Positions 1 through 7,038 of a DNA stretch of 20,156 nucleotides are shown here, piece after piece. Below the pieces are notes generated by a model. The model searched no databases, had not been told where the DNA came from, and saw nothing but the letters and a program-made list of their open reading frames with translations. Position numbers and translations under genes: made by a program. The stretch comes from Faecalibacterium prausnitzii (lineage in GTDB: Bacteria > Bacillota > Clostridia > Oscillospirales > Ruminococcaceae), in NCBI GenBank assembly GCA_004558805.1, contig SFDE01000024.1, positions 1 through 20,156 of the forward strand, written 5' to 3'. The stretch's first letter is position 1, and each line of letters opens with the position of its first letter.

Positions 1-22
1 AGTAAGGGAGGCAAGAGTTACA

Positions 23-817
23 ATGAAAGCAATTGTTTGTGTAAAGCAGGTTCCTGATACCTCCGGCAAGGTGTCCGTCAAGCCCGATGGCACTCTGGAT
101 CGTGCATCCATGGCAACCATCACCAACCCCGATGACCTGAACGCTCTGGAGGCTGCTCTGAAGCTGAAGGACGCCACTGGCTGCGAAGTCGTGGTTGTCA
201 CCATGGGTCCCCCGCCGGCAGAGGGCATGCTCCGTGAGCTGCTGGCACGGGGCGCCGACAAGGCAGTTCTGGTGTCCGGTCGTGAGTTCGGCGGTTCCGA
301 TACCTTTGCAACCAGCCAGATCCTGGCTGCTGCCGTCAACAAGATCGGTGTTGGTCCTGAGGACGTGGTGTTCTGTGGTCGTCAGGCAATCGATGGCGAT
401 ACCGCACAGGTCGGTCCCCAGATCGCTGAGAAGCTGCACCTGCCTCAGGTCACCTATGTTGCCGACATCCAGAAGGATGGCAACACCCTGACCGTGAAGC
501 GTATGCTGGAAGACGGCTTTATGATGGTCAAGGTCCAGACTCCCTGCCTGCTGACCTGCATCAAGGAGCTGAACGATCCCCGTTACATGAGCGTCAACGG
601 TATCTTTACCTGCTACGACAAGCCCATGGAAGTGTTCGATTACAATGCACTGAAGGACGATCCGCTGATCGAGGTGGACACAATCGGTCTGAAGGGTTCT
701 CCGACGAATGTGTTCAAGTCCTTCACTCCTCCGCAGAAGGGCGCAGGCACTATGCTGAAGGGCGACGACGTTGCTGCCCAGCTGGCTGGTGTTCTGGTCA
801 AGAAGCACCTGATCTGA
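23..817 (+). CDS. etfB: Electron transfer flavoprotein subunit beta
   Basis: This 264-residue protein is the beta subunit of a cytoplasmic electron-transfer flavoprotein. With EtfA it carries flavin and exchanges electrons with acyl-CoA dehydrogenases. In clostridial butyrate producers this type of Etf pairs with butyryl-CoA dehydrogenase and can bifurcate electrons to ferredoxin, but whether this one bifurcates is inference. The family signature is clear: MKAIVCVKQVPDT at the N-terminus, NPDDLNALEAAL around residues 35-46, and the nucleotide-binding GRQAIDGDTAQVGPQ at 119-133. The length is normal for EtfB. The ATG is preceded by GGGAGG. etfA follows after 21 bases, so the two are almost certainly co-transcribed. 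Anything upstream, such as an acyl-CoA dehydrogenase gene, lies outside the window. Confidence 0.96.
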   Translation: MKAIVCVKQVPDTSGKVSVKPDGTLDRASMATITNPDDLNALEAALKLKDATGCEVVVVTMGPPPAEGMLRELLARGADKAVLVSGREFGGSDTFATSQILAAAVNKIGVGPEDVVFCGRQAIDGDTAQVGPQIAEKLHLPQVTYVADIQKDGNTLTVKRMLEDGFMMVKVQTPCLLTCIKELNDPRYMSVNGIFTCYDKPMEVFDYNALKDDPLIEVDTIGLKGSPTNVFKSFTPPQKGAGTMLKGDDVAAQLAGVLVKKHLI

Positions 818-838
818 TGAAAGGAGCATAGGATTACA

Positions 839-1933
839 ATGGCTGATTTTAATGAATACAAAGGCGTTTGGGTCTTTTGCGAGCAGCGCCAGGGCGCTCT
901 GATGTCCACCGATTTCGAGCTGGTGAGCGAGGCACGGAAGCTGGCCGACGAGCTGGGCTGCGAAGTCACCGGTCTGCTGCTGGGCGACAAGGTGGAAGGC
1001 ATTGCCAAGGAGCTGGGCGGCTACGGTGCCGACAAGGTCATGGTCTGCGAGAGCCCCCTGCTGAAAGACTACACCACCGACGCATACGCCAAGGTGGTCT
1101 GCGACATGGTCAACGAGTACAAGCCTGAGGTCCTGCTGATCGGTGCTACCAACATCGGTCGTGACCTGGGTCCCCGCTGCGCTGCCCGTCTCCACACCGG
1201 TCTGACTGCCGATGCTACCCATCTGGACATTGACACCGGCAAGTACATCGAGTTCCTGAAGGAAAGCTCCACCATCGACCTGTCCAAGCAGAAGTTCGAT
1301 ATGGAAGACCGCAACCTGAAGATGACCCGTCCCGCATTTGGCGGTCATCTGATGGCTACCATCATCTGCCCCCGCTTCCGTCCCCAGATGTCCACCGTGC
1401 GCCCCGGCGTCATGAAGAAGGCTCCCTTCGATCAGGCTAAGGCAGACGCCTGCCAGATCGTGAAGCCCGCTTTTGAGCTGACCGCTGAGGACATCAAGAC
1501 CGAAGTGCTGAGCGTGGAGAAGGCAGCGGAGAAGCTGGTGGACCTGATCGGCGCAGACGTTATCGTCTCCGTGGGTCGTGGCATCAGCAAGGATGTCAAC
1601 AAGGGCATTGAGCTGGCTGAGCAGCTGGCTGCCGCTCTGGGCGGCGGCGTCGTGGGCGCTTCCCGTGCAGTCACCGATGCAGGCTGGATGACCGCCGACC
1701 ATCAGGTTGGTCAGACCGGCAAGACCGTCCACCCCAAGATCTATGTTGCTCTGGGTATCTCCGGTGCTATCCAGCACACCGCCGGTATGCAGGATTCCGA
1801 GTGCATCATCGCTGTCAACAAGAACGAGGGTGCTCCCATCTTCGGTGTTGCTGACTACGGCATCGTGGGCGACCTGTTCAAGGTGGTTCCCGAGCTGATC
1901 AAGCAGATCGAGGCAGCAAAGGCTGCTCAGTGA
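839..1933 (+). CDS. etfA: Electron transfer flavoprotein subunit alpha
   Basis: This 364-residue protein is the alpha subunit that holds the main FAD of the EtfAB heterodimer. The N-terminal domain (about 1-200) has the Etf fold shared with EtfB, including LLIGATNIGRDLGPRCAARL near 99-118. The C-terminal FAD domain is well conserved: VSVGRGISK at 243-251, GASRAVTDAGW at 273-283, GQTGKTVHPK at 291-300 and the YVALGISGAIQH stretch from 302. The ATG has an AAAGGAG ribosome binding site and lies 21 bases after etfB. The gene is followed by an intrinsic terminator, so it ends the operon. There is no N-terminal ferredoxin-type extension, so this is the short form of EtfA. Confidence 0.96.
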   Translation: MADFNEYKGVWVFCEQRQGALMSTDFELVSEARKLADELGCEVTGLLLGDKVEGIAKELGGYGADKVMVCESPLLKDYTTDAYAKVVCDMVNEYKPEVLLIGATNIGRDLGPRCAARLHTGLTADATHLDIDTGKYIEFLKESSTIDLSKQKFDMEDRNLKMTRPAFGGHLMATIICPRFRPQMSTVRPGVMKKAPFDQAKADACQIVKPAFELTAEDIKTEVLSVEKAAEKLVDLIGADVIVSVGRGISKDVNKGIELAEQLAAALGGGVVGASRAVTDAGWMTADHQVGQTGKTVHPKIYVALGISGAIQHTAGMQDSECIIAVNKNEGAPIFGVADYGIVGDLFKVVPELIKQIEAAKAAQ

Positions 1934-1977
1934 TCGGCGTATCACGATCCCTTTTTATAGCATAGTCTGAATTGTAA

Positions 1978-2008
1978 GAGAGCGGCTCTTCGGAGCCGCT
2001 CTCTTTTT
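1978..2008 (+). terminator. Intrinsic terminator after etfBA
   Basis: A perfect 11-bp stem, GAGAGCGGCTC (1978-1988) with GAGCCGCTCTC (1993-2003), closes a TTCG loop and is followed by five T. The C-UUCG-G loop is an unusually stable tetraloop. It sits 44 bases after the etfA stop. Confidence 0.95.
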
Positions 2009-2243
2009 GCGTTTTAGGGGATCTGTGTGGAAATGTATATTCTGCAAAAACATACATTAAAAAACGCTCATCCGGACTGCTGGTGCCGGAGTTTGTAGAG
2101 ATAAAATGGCATGTTTTGGGAAATAAGCAGAATGTGCGTAACAGTACCGCAACACGTGAGGGGAGGCGAATAACGTCAAATAAGTAAAAAAATTTAACCT
2201 TTATCATGAAACTTACCCTAAAACCCTTGACCATGAGACATTT
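2009..2243. other. Gene-free spacer upstream of the CAP gene
   Basis: No supported coding sequence is present here. The stretch is AT-richer than its flanks. It holds a 7-bp inverted repeat AATGTAT / ATACATT (2032-2038 and 2052-2058, 13-base gap), a weak TCCGG/CCGGA dyad, and A- or T-rich runs around 2185-2200. Together with the repeats at 2244-2283 it makes up the long regulatory-looking gap between the etf terminator and the CAP gene start. Confidence 0.6.
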
Positions 2244-2253
2244 TTGTGATACT
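2227..2253 (+). promoter_or_regulatory. Possible promoter of the CAP gene
   Basis: TTGACC at 2227-2232 could be a -35 box. GATACT at 2248-2253, preceded by TG at 2245-2246, could be an extended -10 box. The 15-base spacer is short, so the call is tentative. A start near 2260 would give a leader of about 110 bases before the ATG at 2372. Confidence 0.35.
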
Positions 2254-2283
2254 TTTGTTGCAGTTAAGTTGCACTTGTGATAC
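2244..2283. repeat. Nested direct repeats, candidate regulator binding site
   Basis: TTGTGATAC occurs identically at 2244-2252 and 2275-2283, 31 bases apart or about three helical turns. Between them GTTGCA occurs twice, at 2257-2262 and 2268-2273, exactly 11 bases apart. The inner pair extends to an 11-bp unit of the form GTTGCAnTTnn. Six-base direct repeats with 11-bp phasing are the known binding-site layout of OmpR/PhoB-family response regulators. Assigning this site to such a regulator is inference. Confidence 0.55.
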
Positions 2284-2318
2284 GGAATGCGGACAAAACA
2301 ACAGCCGAAGCATCCGTA
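2281..2318 (+). other. Possible hairpin in the CAP gene leader
   Basis: TACGGA plus TGC (2281-2286, 2288-2290) is complementary to GCATCCGTA (2310-2318). This gives nine base pairs with one bulged A at 2287 and a 19-base loop. It is followed by the short dyad CTGCA-AA-TGCAG at 2320-2331, shortly before the ribosome binding site. No run of T follows, so it is not a terminator. It could be a leader fold or an operator. Confidence 0.4.
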
Positions 2319-2358
2319 CCTGCAAATGCAGATCGATATTTATGCAAAAGTGCTGCAT

Positions 2359-2363
2359 GGGAG
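2359..2363 (+). promoter_or_regulatory. Ribosome binding site that fixes the CAP gene start
   Basis: GGGAG lies eight bases before ATG 2372, and the protein from that ATG begins directly with a signal peptide. The longer open frame from GTG 2246 would put about 42 Cys-rich residues ahead of the signal peptide and would begin inside the repeat block. Confidence 0.6.
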
Positions 2364-2371
2364 ACTGCCGT

Positions 2372-3301
2372 ATGATCCGGAAAATGCGTTCCAAAAAGAA
2401 GCTTGTTGCCCTGTTTCTGATCCTGACGATGCTGATAAACGGCAGCCCGGTCCATTCGCTGGCAGCGGAGGTCACGAAATCGCTTTGTATGGAACAAGAA
2501 AACTCCAACCTCGGTGCTCAGGATCAGATATGCCAGAAGGATCTTCTGCGGCTCATCAATGAGGCGCGTGCCAAAGCAGACGAAAGCCCGGTGCAGCTGG
2601 GGGACGACACCCACACCGACGCCGCCATGGAGCGTGCCAAGGAGCTGGTCAACACCTATTCTTATGTGCGACCCAATGGTCAGCGGGATTTTACCGTCTT
2701 TGCCGAGAAGGAGATCCCGGATGTTTCGGCGGGGGAGGATTATCTGGCAGGGGTCTCCACCCCGGAGGTTGCCATGGAACAGTGGATGAGGACGGATTTT
2801 ACCCGGGAGCGGATCCTGAACCCAGATGCCATCACCGTCAGCGTGGGGCACTACGCAGGCGGCACCTACGGCAACTACTGGGTGCTGATTTTTTCTTATC
2901 CGGAAAACGCCCACACCGAGGATTACCGCCAGCAGATGATGGATCTGGTGAATGCGGAGCGCACCAGGCGGGGTCTGGTTCCCTTGGAGATGGGGGATGC
3001 TGACCTTACCGCTGCCGCTCAGGAGAGGGCGGTGGAGATCGCCACCGTAAATTCCCACACCCGCCCCGATGGTACCAGCTGCTTTACGGTCCTGACCGAG
3101 CAGGGGGTGAAGGATGCCCCCATCGGGGAAAACGCCGCCTGGGGCAGTGTCTCCCCTCAGGATGTGATGAAGGCGTGGATGAATTCCGAAGGACACCGGA
3201 ACAACATCCTGGACCCCGAGGCACGGAAGATGGGGGTGGGCTACTACTACAACAGCAGCAGCACCTGGGGACATCAGTGGATCCAGATCTTTACAAAATA
3301 A
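2372..3301 (+). CDS. Secreted protein with two CAP (SCP/PR-1-like) domains
   Basis: This 309-residue protein is predicted to be exported. A basic start (MIRKMRSKKK) leads into a hydrophobic core (LVALFLILTMLING), with likely signal-peptidase cleavage near SLAAE at 29-33. Two CAP domains follow, at about 55-176 and 186-308. The second has the full set of family residues: SHTRPDG with His229, GEN with Glu253, SEGHRNNIL with Glu273 and His275, then GVGYYY. The first is degenerate: its equivalents read SYVRPNG, GED and RTDFTRERIL, so both His positions are lost. Bacterial CAP proteins are extracellular and mostly of unknown function, so no activity is assigned. The gene appears monocistronic, with a possible promoter upstream and a strong terminator downstream. 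ATG 2384 is a possible alternative start. Confidence 0.88.
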   Translation: MIRKMRSKKKLVALFLILTMLINGSPVHSLAAEVTKSLCMEQENSNLGAQDQICQKDLLRLINEARAKADESPVQLGDDTHTDAAMERAKELVNTYSYVRPNGQRDFTVFAEKEIPDVSAGEDYLAGVSTPEVAMEQWMRTDFTRERILNPDAITVSVGHYAGGTYGNYWVLIFSYPENAHTEDYRQQMMDLVNAERTRRGLVPLEMGDADLTAAAQERAVEIATVNSHTRPDGTSCFTVLTEQGVKDAPIGENAAWGSVSPQDVMKAWMNSEGHRNNILDPEARKMGVGYYYNSSSTWGHQWIQIFTK

Positions 3302-3307
3302 GGCAGA

Positions 3308-3326
3308 GCCTGTTTTGATCACAGGC
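3308..3326 (+). other. Small hairpin after the CAP gene
   Basis: GCCTGT (3308-3313) pairs with ACAGGC (3321-3326) around a seven-base loop, immediately upstream of the main terminator hairpin. It may simply stabilise the 3' end of the transcript. Confidence 0.4.
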
Positions 3327-3330
3327 AGGA

Positions 3331-3366
3331 GGAAAAGCCCGGCAGCTGTCGCTGCCGGGCTTTTCC
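3331..3366 (+). terminator. Intrinsic terminator after the CAP gene
   Basis: A perfect 16-bp stem at 3331-3346 and 3351-3366, with a GC-rich centre (GCCCGGCAGC / GCTGCCGGGC) flanked by AAAA/TTTT, closes a TGTC loop. The A run on the 5' arm and the T run on the 3' arm mean it could act in both directions. Confidence 0.88.
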
Positions 3367-3367
3367 C

Positions 3368-3395
3368 TTGCAGAAATACCATTTTATGTTATACT
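3368..3395 (+). promoter_or_regulatory. Extended -10 promoter for the yigZ-family gene
   Basis: TATACT at 3390-3395 is a five-of-six -10 box preceded by TG plus one base, the extended -10 form. A weak -35 (TTGCAG, 3368-3373) lies 16 bases upstream. It sits between the CAP terminator and the TTG start at 3462. Confidence 0.65.
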
Positions 3396-3448
3396 TATCC
3401 TGAATATACCGTGCCGGAAAGCCGGGGCAAACGCCGGTCCGGCACAGC

Positions 3449-3454
3449 AGGAGG
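3449..3454 (+). promoter_or_regulatory. Ribosome binding site that selects a TTG start
   Basis: A perfect AGGAGG lies seven bases before TTG 3462. The only in-frame ATG upstream, at 3315, lies in the CAP gene's 3' hairpin region and upstream of the promoter, so it cannot be the start of a transcript made from that promoter. Confidence 0.85.
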
Positions 3455-3461
3455 GACCATT

Positions 3462-4082
3462 TTGGAGGATTACCGTACCATCCGCGGCACCGCTGTGGGA
3501 GAATACGAAGAAAAAAAGAGCCGGTTCATCGCCTCACTTTCCTATGCGGACAGCGAGGAGGCTGCGGTGGCGTTTCTGGAGCAGGTCCGTGCCGCCAACC
3601 GCACCGCCCGCCACAACGTCTACGCCTATCGTCTGCGGGAGGGCAACCGGGAGCGGTACTCCGATGACGGGGAGCCGGCAAAGACCGCCGGGACCCCGGC
3701 GCTGGAGGTGCTGCAGCACAGCGGTCTTACCGACCTGATCGTGGTGGTGACCCGGTATTTTGGCGGGGTGCTGCTGGGCACCGGCGGGCTGGTGCGTGCC
3801 TACACCACCGCCACCGCCCGTGCGCTGGAAAATGCGCAGGTGGTGACGGTGCGCAGCGTGGTGGAACTGCAGGTGACGGTGGACTACTCCCTTTACGAGC
3901 GTGCCTCCCTGCTCATCGACGCCGCCGGGGCAAAGCAGGCTGCGCCGCAGTTTACCGACCGGGTCACCCTGTGTTGGCAGATGCCGGAACACACCGAGGG
4001 ACCTCTGCTGGAACAGCTGCGGGAGCTGACCCGGGGCGGGGCGCAGGTGACGGTGTCCGCCCCCTTCTACGCACCTTTTTAA
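3462..4082 (+). CDS. YigZ/IMPACT-family protein (UPF0029)
   Basis: This 206-residue protein matches the YigZ family, related to eukaryotic IMPACT and widespread in bacteria. Family structures suggest a nucleic-acid- or ribosome-related role, but the function is not settled. Conserved blocks visible are KKSRFIAS at 18-25, ARHNVYAYRL at 49-58, YSDDGEPAKTAGTPALEVL at 66-84 and VVVTRYFGGVLLGTGGLVRAY at 94-114. The rest, about 140-206, matches the C-terminal DUF1949-type domain. I chose the TTG start because of the AGGAGG seven bases upstream, and because the resulting length matches the family while an ATG start at 3315 would add 49 unrelated residues. It has its own promoter. No clear hairpin terminator follows, so read-through into dgt is possible. 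Arg codons are often CGG, unlike the ribosomal genes. Confidence 0.9.
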   Translation: MEDYRTIRGTAVGEYEEKKSRFIASLSYADSEEAAVAFLEQVRAANRTARHNVYAYRLREGNRERYSDDGEPAKTAGTPALEVLQHSGLTDLIVVVTRYFGGVLLGTGGLVRAYTTATARALENAQVVTVRSVVELQVTVDYSLYERASLLIDAAGAKQAAPQFTDRVTLCWQMPEHTEGPLLEQLRELTRGGAQVTVSAPFYAPF

Positions 4083-4129
4083 AAATTTTTTACGGCGACA
4101 GGTTATTTCCCCCTTCGACACAGCGGGTG

Positions 4130-4138
4130 TGCTACAAT
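4130..4138 (+). promoter_or_regulatory. Extended -10 promoter for dgt-dnaG-rpoD
   Basis: TGCTACAAT (4130-4138) is an extended -10 motif with a five-of-six hexamer (TACAAT, 4133-4138). No good -35 box lies at the right distance, which is common for extended -10 promoters. It lies 45 bases before the dgt start and would drive the sigma-factor operon. Confidence 0.55.
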
Positions 4139-4183
4139 TGCCCGGAACGTTACAGGAAGGGGGGCGAAAGCGAGGGAACACGG

Positions 4184-5182
4184 ATGAATGTACGACAGAG
4201 GACCGAAGAGATCGAGCACCTTACCCTTGCACCATGGGCAACCTTCAGCGATGGGTCCCGGGGACGGGTGCGGCAGGAGGAGCCGGACGACATCCGCCCG
4301 GTGTTCCAACGGGACCGGGACCGGGTGATCCACTGCAAGGCGTTCCGACGTCTCAAGCAGAAGACTCAGGTATTCCTCTCGCCGGAAGGGGACCTGTATC
4401 GCACCCGGCTGACCCACACCCTGGAGGTGGCGCAGATCGCCCGGACCATCGCCCGTGCTCTGCGGCTTAACGAGGACCTGACCGAGGCGATCAGTCTGGC
4501 ACACGATCTGGGGCACACCCCCTTTGGGCACGCAGGAGAGAATGCGCTGGACAAGCTCTGTCCCGATGGGTTCCACCACTACATGCAGAGTCTGCGGGTG
4601 GTGGACCGTCTGGAAAAAGAGGGGCAGGGACTGAACCTGAGCTGGGAGGTCCGCAACGGCATCGTCACCCACACCAAGGGTACCTGGGCGGCGACGCCGG
4701 AGGGACGCATCGTGCGGATGGCGGACCAGATCGCCTTTGTGAACCACGACATCGAGGATGCCGTGCGGGCGGGGGTGCTGGACCCGGCGCTGCTGCCCAA
4801 AGAGTGCACAGCGGTGCTGGGCAACACCAAGTCAGAGCGCATCACCACTATGATCCGCAGTATCCTGACCCACAGTCAGGGAGATGTGCGGATAGGCAGT
4901 GAGGAGCAGCAGGCATTCCTTGCTCTGCGGGACTTTATGTACGCCACCGTCTACGTGGACCGCAGCGCCAAGCAGGAAGAGCAGAAGGTGGACAACGTCA
5001 TTGCCCAGCTCTACGAGTACTACCTGACCCACGTGGACCGGATGTCCAATTTCTATGTGCAGCTGGCGTATCAGGAGGGCAGAGAACGTGCCGTCACCGA
5101 TTACATCAGCGGCATGAGCGATGAATTTGCCATCCGTACCTTTGAAGAGCTTTTTGTGCCCCGGAAGTGGCATGTCCTATAA
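4184..5182 (+). CDS. dgt: HD-domain deoxyguanosine triphosphate triphosphohydrolase (dGTPase-like)
   Basis: This 332-residue cytoplasmic enzyme belongs to the dNTP triphosphohydrolases, which split dNTPs into deoxynucleoside and tripolyphosphate and so adjust the DNA precursor pool. The metal-binding HD set is complete: His78 in RLTHTLEV, His107-Asp108 in SLAHDLGHTPFGHAGE, and Asp181 in RMADQIAFVNHDIEDA. The N-terminal DSRGR and VFQRDRDRVIHCKAFRRLKQKTQVF segments are typical of the family. ATG 4184 has GAGGGA six bases upstream and gives the usual family length. The longer open frame upstream overlaps yigZ and has no family similarity. dnaG follows after 23 bases, so the two are probably co-transcribed. 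Substrate preference among dNTPs cannot be read from the sequence. Confidence 0.92.
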   Translation: MNVRQRTEEIEHLTLAPWATFSDGSRGRVRQEEPDDIRPVFQRDRDRVIHCKAFRRLKQKTQVFLSPEGDLYRTRLTHTLEVAQIARTIARALRLNEDLTEAISLAHDLGHTPFGHAGENALDKLCPDGFHHYMQSLRVVDRLEKEGQGLNLSWEVRNGIVTHTKGTWAATPEGRIVRMADQIAFVNHDIEDAVRAGVLDPALLPKECTAVLGNTKSERITTMIRSILTHSQGDVRIGSEEQQAFLALRDFMYATVYVDRSAKQEEQKVDNVIAQLYEYYLTHVDRMSNFYVQLAYQEGRERAVTDYISGMSDEFAIRTFEELFVPRKWHVL

Positions 5183-5205
5183 AAGGAAAGGTCGTTTGAA
5201 AATCC

Positions 5206-6981
5206 ATGATCCCACACGAATACATTGAGGAACTGACCCGCCGCACCGATATCGTGGAGCTGGTGGGCAGCTATGTGCAGCTGAAGCGGAAGGGCAGACT
5301 GTACGGGGGCTTGTGCCCTTTCCACAGCGAAAAATCTCCCTCCTTCTACGTCTACCCGGACACCCAGAGCTTCTATTGCTTTGGCTGCGGGGCAGGCGGA
5401 GATGCCATCAGCTTTGCCAAAAAGATCAACAGCATCGACTACCCGGAGGCGGTAAAGCTGCTTGCCGCCCGTGCCGGTATGCCGGAGCCCCAGGAGGACG
5501 ACAAGACCGGGCGGATGCGCAGCCGGGTGCTGTCCATGAACAAGGAGGCGGCGCGGTTTTTCCATGCATGCCTCAACTCCACCGTGGAGGAGGCACGGCA
5601 GGCGCGCGCCTACTGGCGGCGCCGGGGGCTGGATGATAAGACCATCGTCCGGTTCGGGCTGGGCTACGCCCCCAACGATGGGCAGGCACTGTATATGTTC
5701 CTCCGGGACAAGGGCTACAACCAGCAGGAGCTGGACGCCAGCGGTCTGTTCAAGCGCAGTCCGTCCGGGCGGATCTACTGCCTGTTCTGGAAGCGGGTCA
5801 TGACCCCCATTTTTGACCTGCGGGGCAACATCATCGCCTTTGGCGGTCGTGTGCTGGACGACTCCAAGCCCAAGTACGTCAACAGCCCGGAGACTCTGGT
5901 GTACCACAAATCCGAGACGGTATTCGCTTTGCAGATCGCCAAGCGCAGCGCCTCCCGGCGGTTCGTGCTGTGCGAGGGCTACATGGACGTCATCAGTATG
6001 CAGCAGGCAGGCATCGACACCGCCGTCTGCGCCTGCGGTACTGCCTTGACCCCGGAACAGGTGCGGCTCATCAGCGAGTACGCCGACGAGGTGATCCTGA
6101 GCTACGACTCCGACGAGGCGGGACAGAAGGCGACTTTGCGGTCTTTGGAGCTTTTCCGCAACAGTCCGGTACGGGTGGGAGTGCTGCAGATCCCCGGAGC
6201 AAAGGACCCGGACGAGTACATCAAAAAATACGGCGCAGAGCGGTTCAGTGCCCTGCTGGACGGAGTAGGCAATGCACTGGATTTCCGGCTGAAGCGGCTG
6301 CGGGACCAGTATGATCTGGCGCAGGATGCCCAGCGGCTGGAATACGTAAAAGAGGCGGTGGACATGCTTGCCCAGCGGTCCAACCCCACCGAACAGGAGG
6401 TCTATGCCGGACGTCTGGCAGAGGAGACCAACATCTCCAAGAACGCCATTATGACCCAGCTGGAGACCGCCGTAAAAAAGGCAGGCAGCAAGCGCCGCCG
6501 GGAGCGCAGCCGGGAGCTGCTGAAGTCCGGGGAGATGAACCAGATCAACGTGCCCTACAGTGCCGGTGGCTCTCAGGCACTGGGCATTGCCAGCGCCCAG
6601 CAGCGGCTGTTGGCGGCGATGCTGCGGGAGCCCCGGTACATCGACATGGTGCAGGGGCAGCTGACGGCGGACCAGTTTGTGCTGCCCCAGCAGAAGGAGC
6701 TGTATGCCGCCATGGTCCGCTGCCACGCCGAAGGGGTGGAACTGAGCCTTGCCACCCTCCGTGCCTATGTCAGCGAGGAAGCTCTGAATGAACTGAGCCA
6801 TCTTGCGGCACAATACAGCGATGTAAACTGTACGCCGGAGGATATCCGGCTGTACCTGGACCGTATTGCCCGGGGGATGCCCCGTGCAGGCAAGGCAGCA
6901 GATATGTCCAATGAGGAACTGAGAGACTACTTCCAGTCGATGCGCAAAAAAAAGCAGGGGAATCTTCCCAAAGAGGACTGA
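5206..6981 (+). CDS. dnaG: DNA primase
   Basis: This 591-residue protein makes RNA primers for lagging-strand synthesis at the replication fork, working with the DnaB helicase. The N-terminal CHC2-type zinc ribbon has Cys37, His40, Cys58 and Cys61. The catalytic core includes FWKRVMTPIFDLRGNIIAFGGRVL at 194-217. The TOPRIM domain has Glu257 (CEGYMD) and the Asp301/Asp303 pair (YDSDEAG). The last roughly 150 residues fit the helicase-binding domain. ATG 5206 is the first start after an in-frame stop at 5197-5199. Its ribosome binding site is poor, with AAAGG about 14 bases upstream, which suggests modest translation or dependence on the gene ahead. It lies between dgt and rpoD in the common primase-sigma arrangement, here without rpsU. 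Confidence 0.97.
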   Translation: MIPHEYIEELTRRTDIVELVGSYVQLKRKGRLYGGLCPFHSEKSPSFYVYPDTQSFYCFGCGAGGDAISFAKKINSIDYPEAVKLLAARAGMPEPQEDDKTGRMRSRVLSMNKEAARFFHACLNSTVEEARQARAYWRRRGLDDKTIVRFGLGYAPNDGQALYMFLRDKGYNQQELDASGLFKRSPSGRIYCLFWKRVMTPIFDLRGNIIAFGGRVLDDSKPKYVNSPETLVYHKSETVFALQIAKRSASRRFVLCEGYMDVISMQQAGIDTAVCACGTALTPEQVRLISEYADEVILSYDSDEAGQKATLRSLELFRNSPVRVGVLQIPGAKDPDEYIKKYGAERFSALLDGVGNALDFRLKRLRDQYDLAQDAQRLEYVKEAVDMLAQRSNPTEQEVYAGRLAEETNISKNAIMTQLETAVKKAGSKRRRERSRELLKSGEMNQINVPYSAGGSQALGIASAQQRLLAAMLREPRYIDMVQGQLTADQFVLPQQKELYAAMVRCHAEGVELSLATLRAYVSEEALNELSHLAAQYSDVNCTPEDIRLYLDRIARGMPRAGKAADMSNEELRDYFQSMRKKKQGNLPKED

Positions 6982-7038
6982 ATCTGCAGAGAAGCCCCCT
7001 TCCCTCCGGCTGGAGCAGGAGAGGAAAGGAGCAGGAAA

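Noticed and set aside
1899..2234. Small minus-strand open frame between etfA and the CAP gene
   Set aside because: It reads through the etf terminator and into etfA, and shows no ribosome binding site and no family resemblance.
2246..2371. GTG start at 2246 for the CAP protein
   Set aside because: It would place 42 Cys-rich residues ahead of a signal peptide and begin inside the repeat block. ATG 2372 has a ribosome binding site at the right distance.
2264..3382. Antisense open frame of 372 codons opposite the CAP gene
   Set aside because: It begins in the CAP terminator hairpin, lacks a ribosome binding site, and overlaps a gene with clear domains and a signal peptide.
4076..4090. T and A runs after the yigZ-family gene as a terminator
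   Set aside because: The run is only an AAAAA/TTTTT dyad with no GC stem, so there is no support for an intrinsic terminator.
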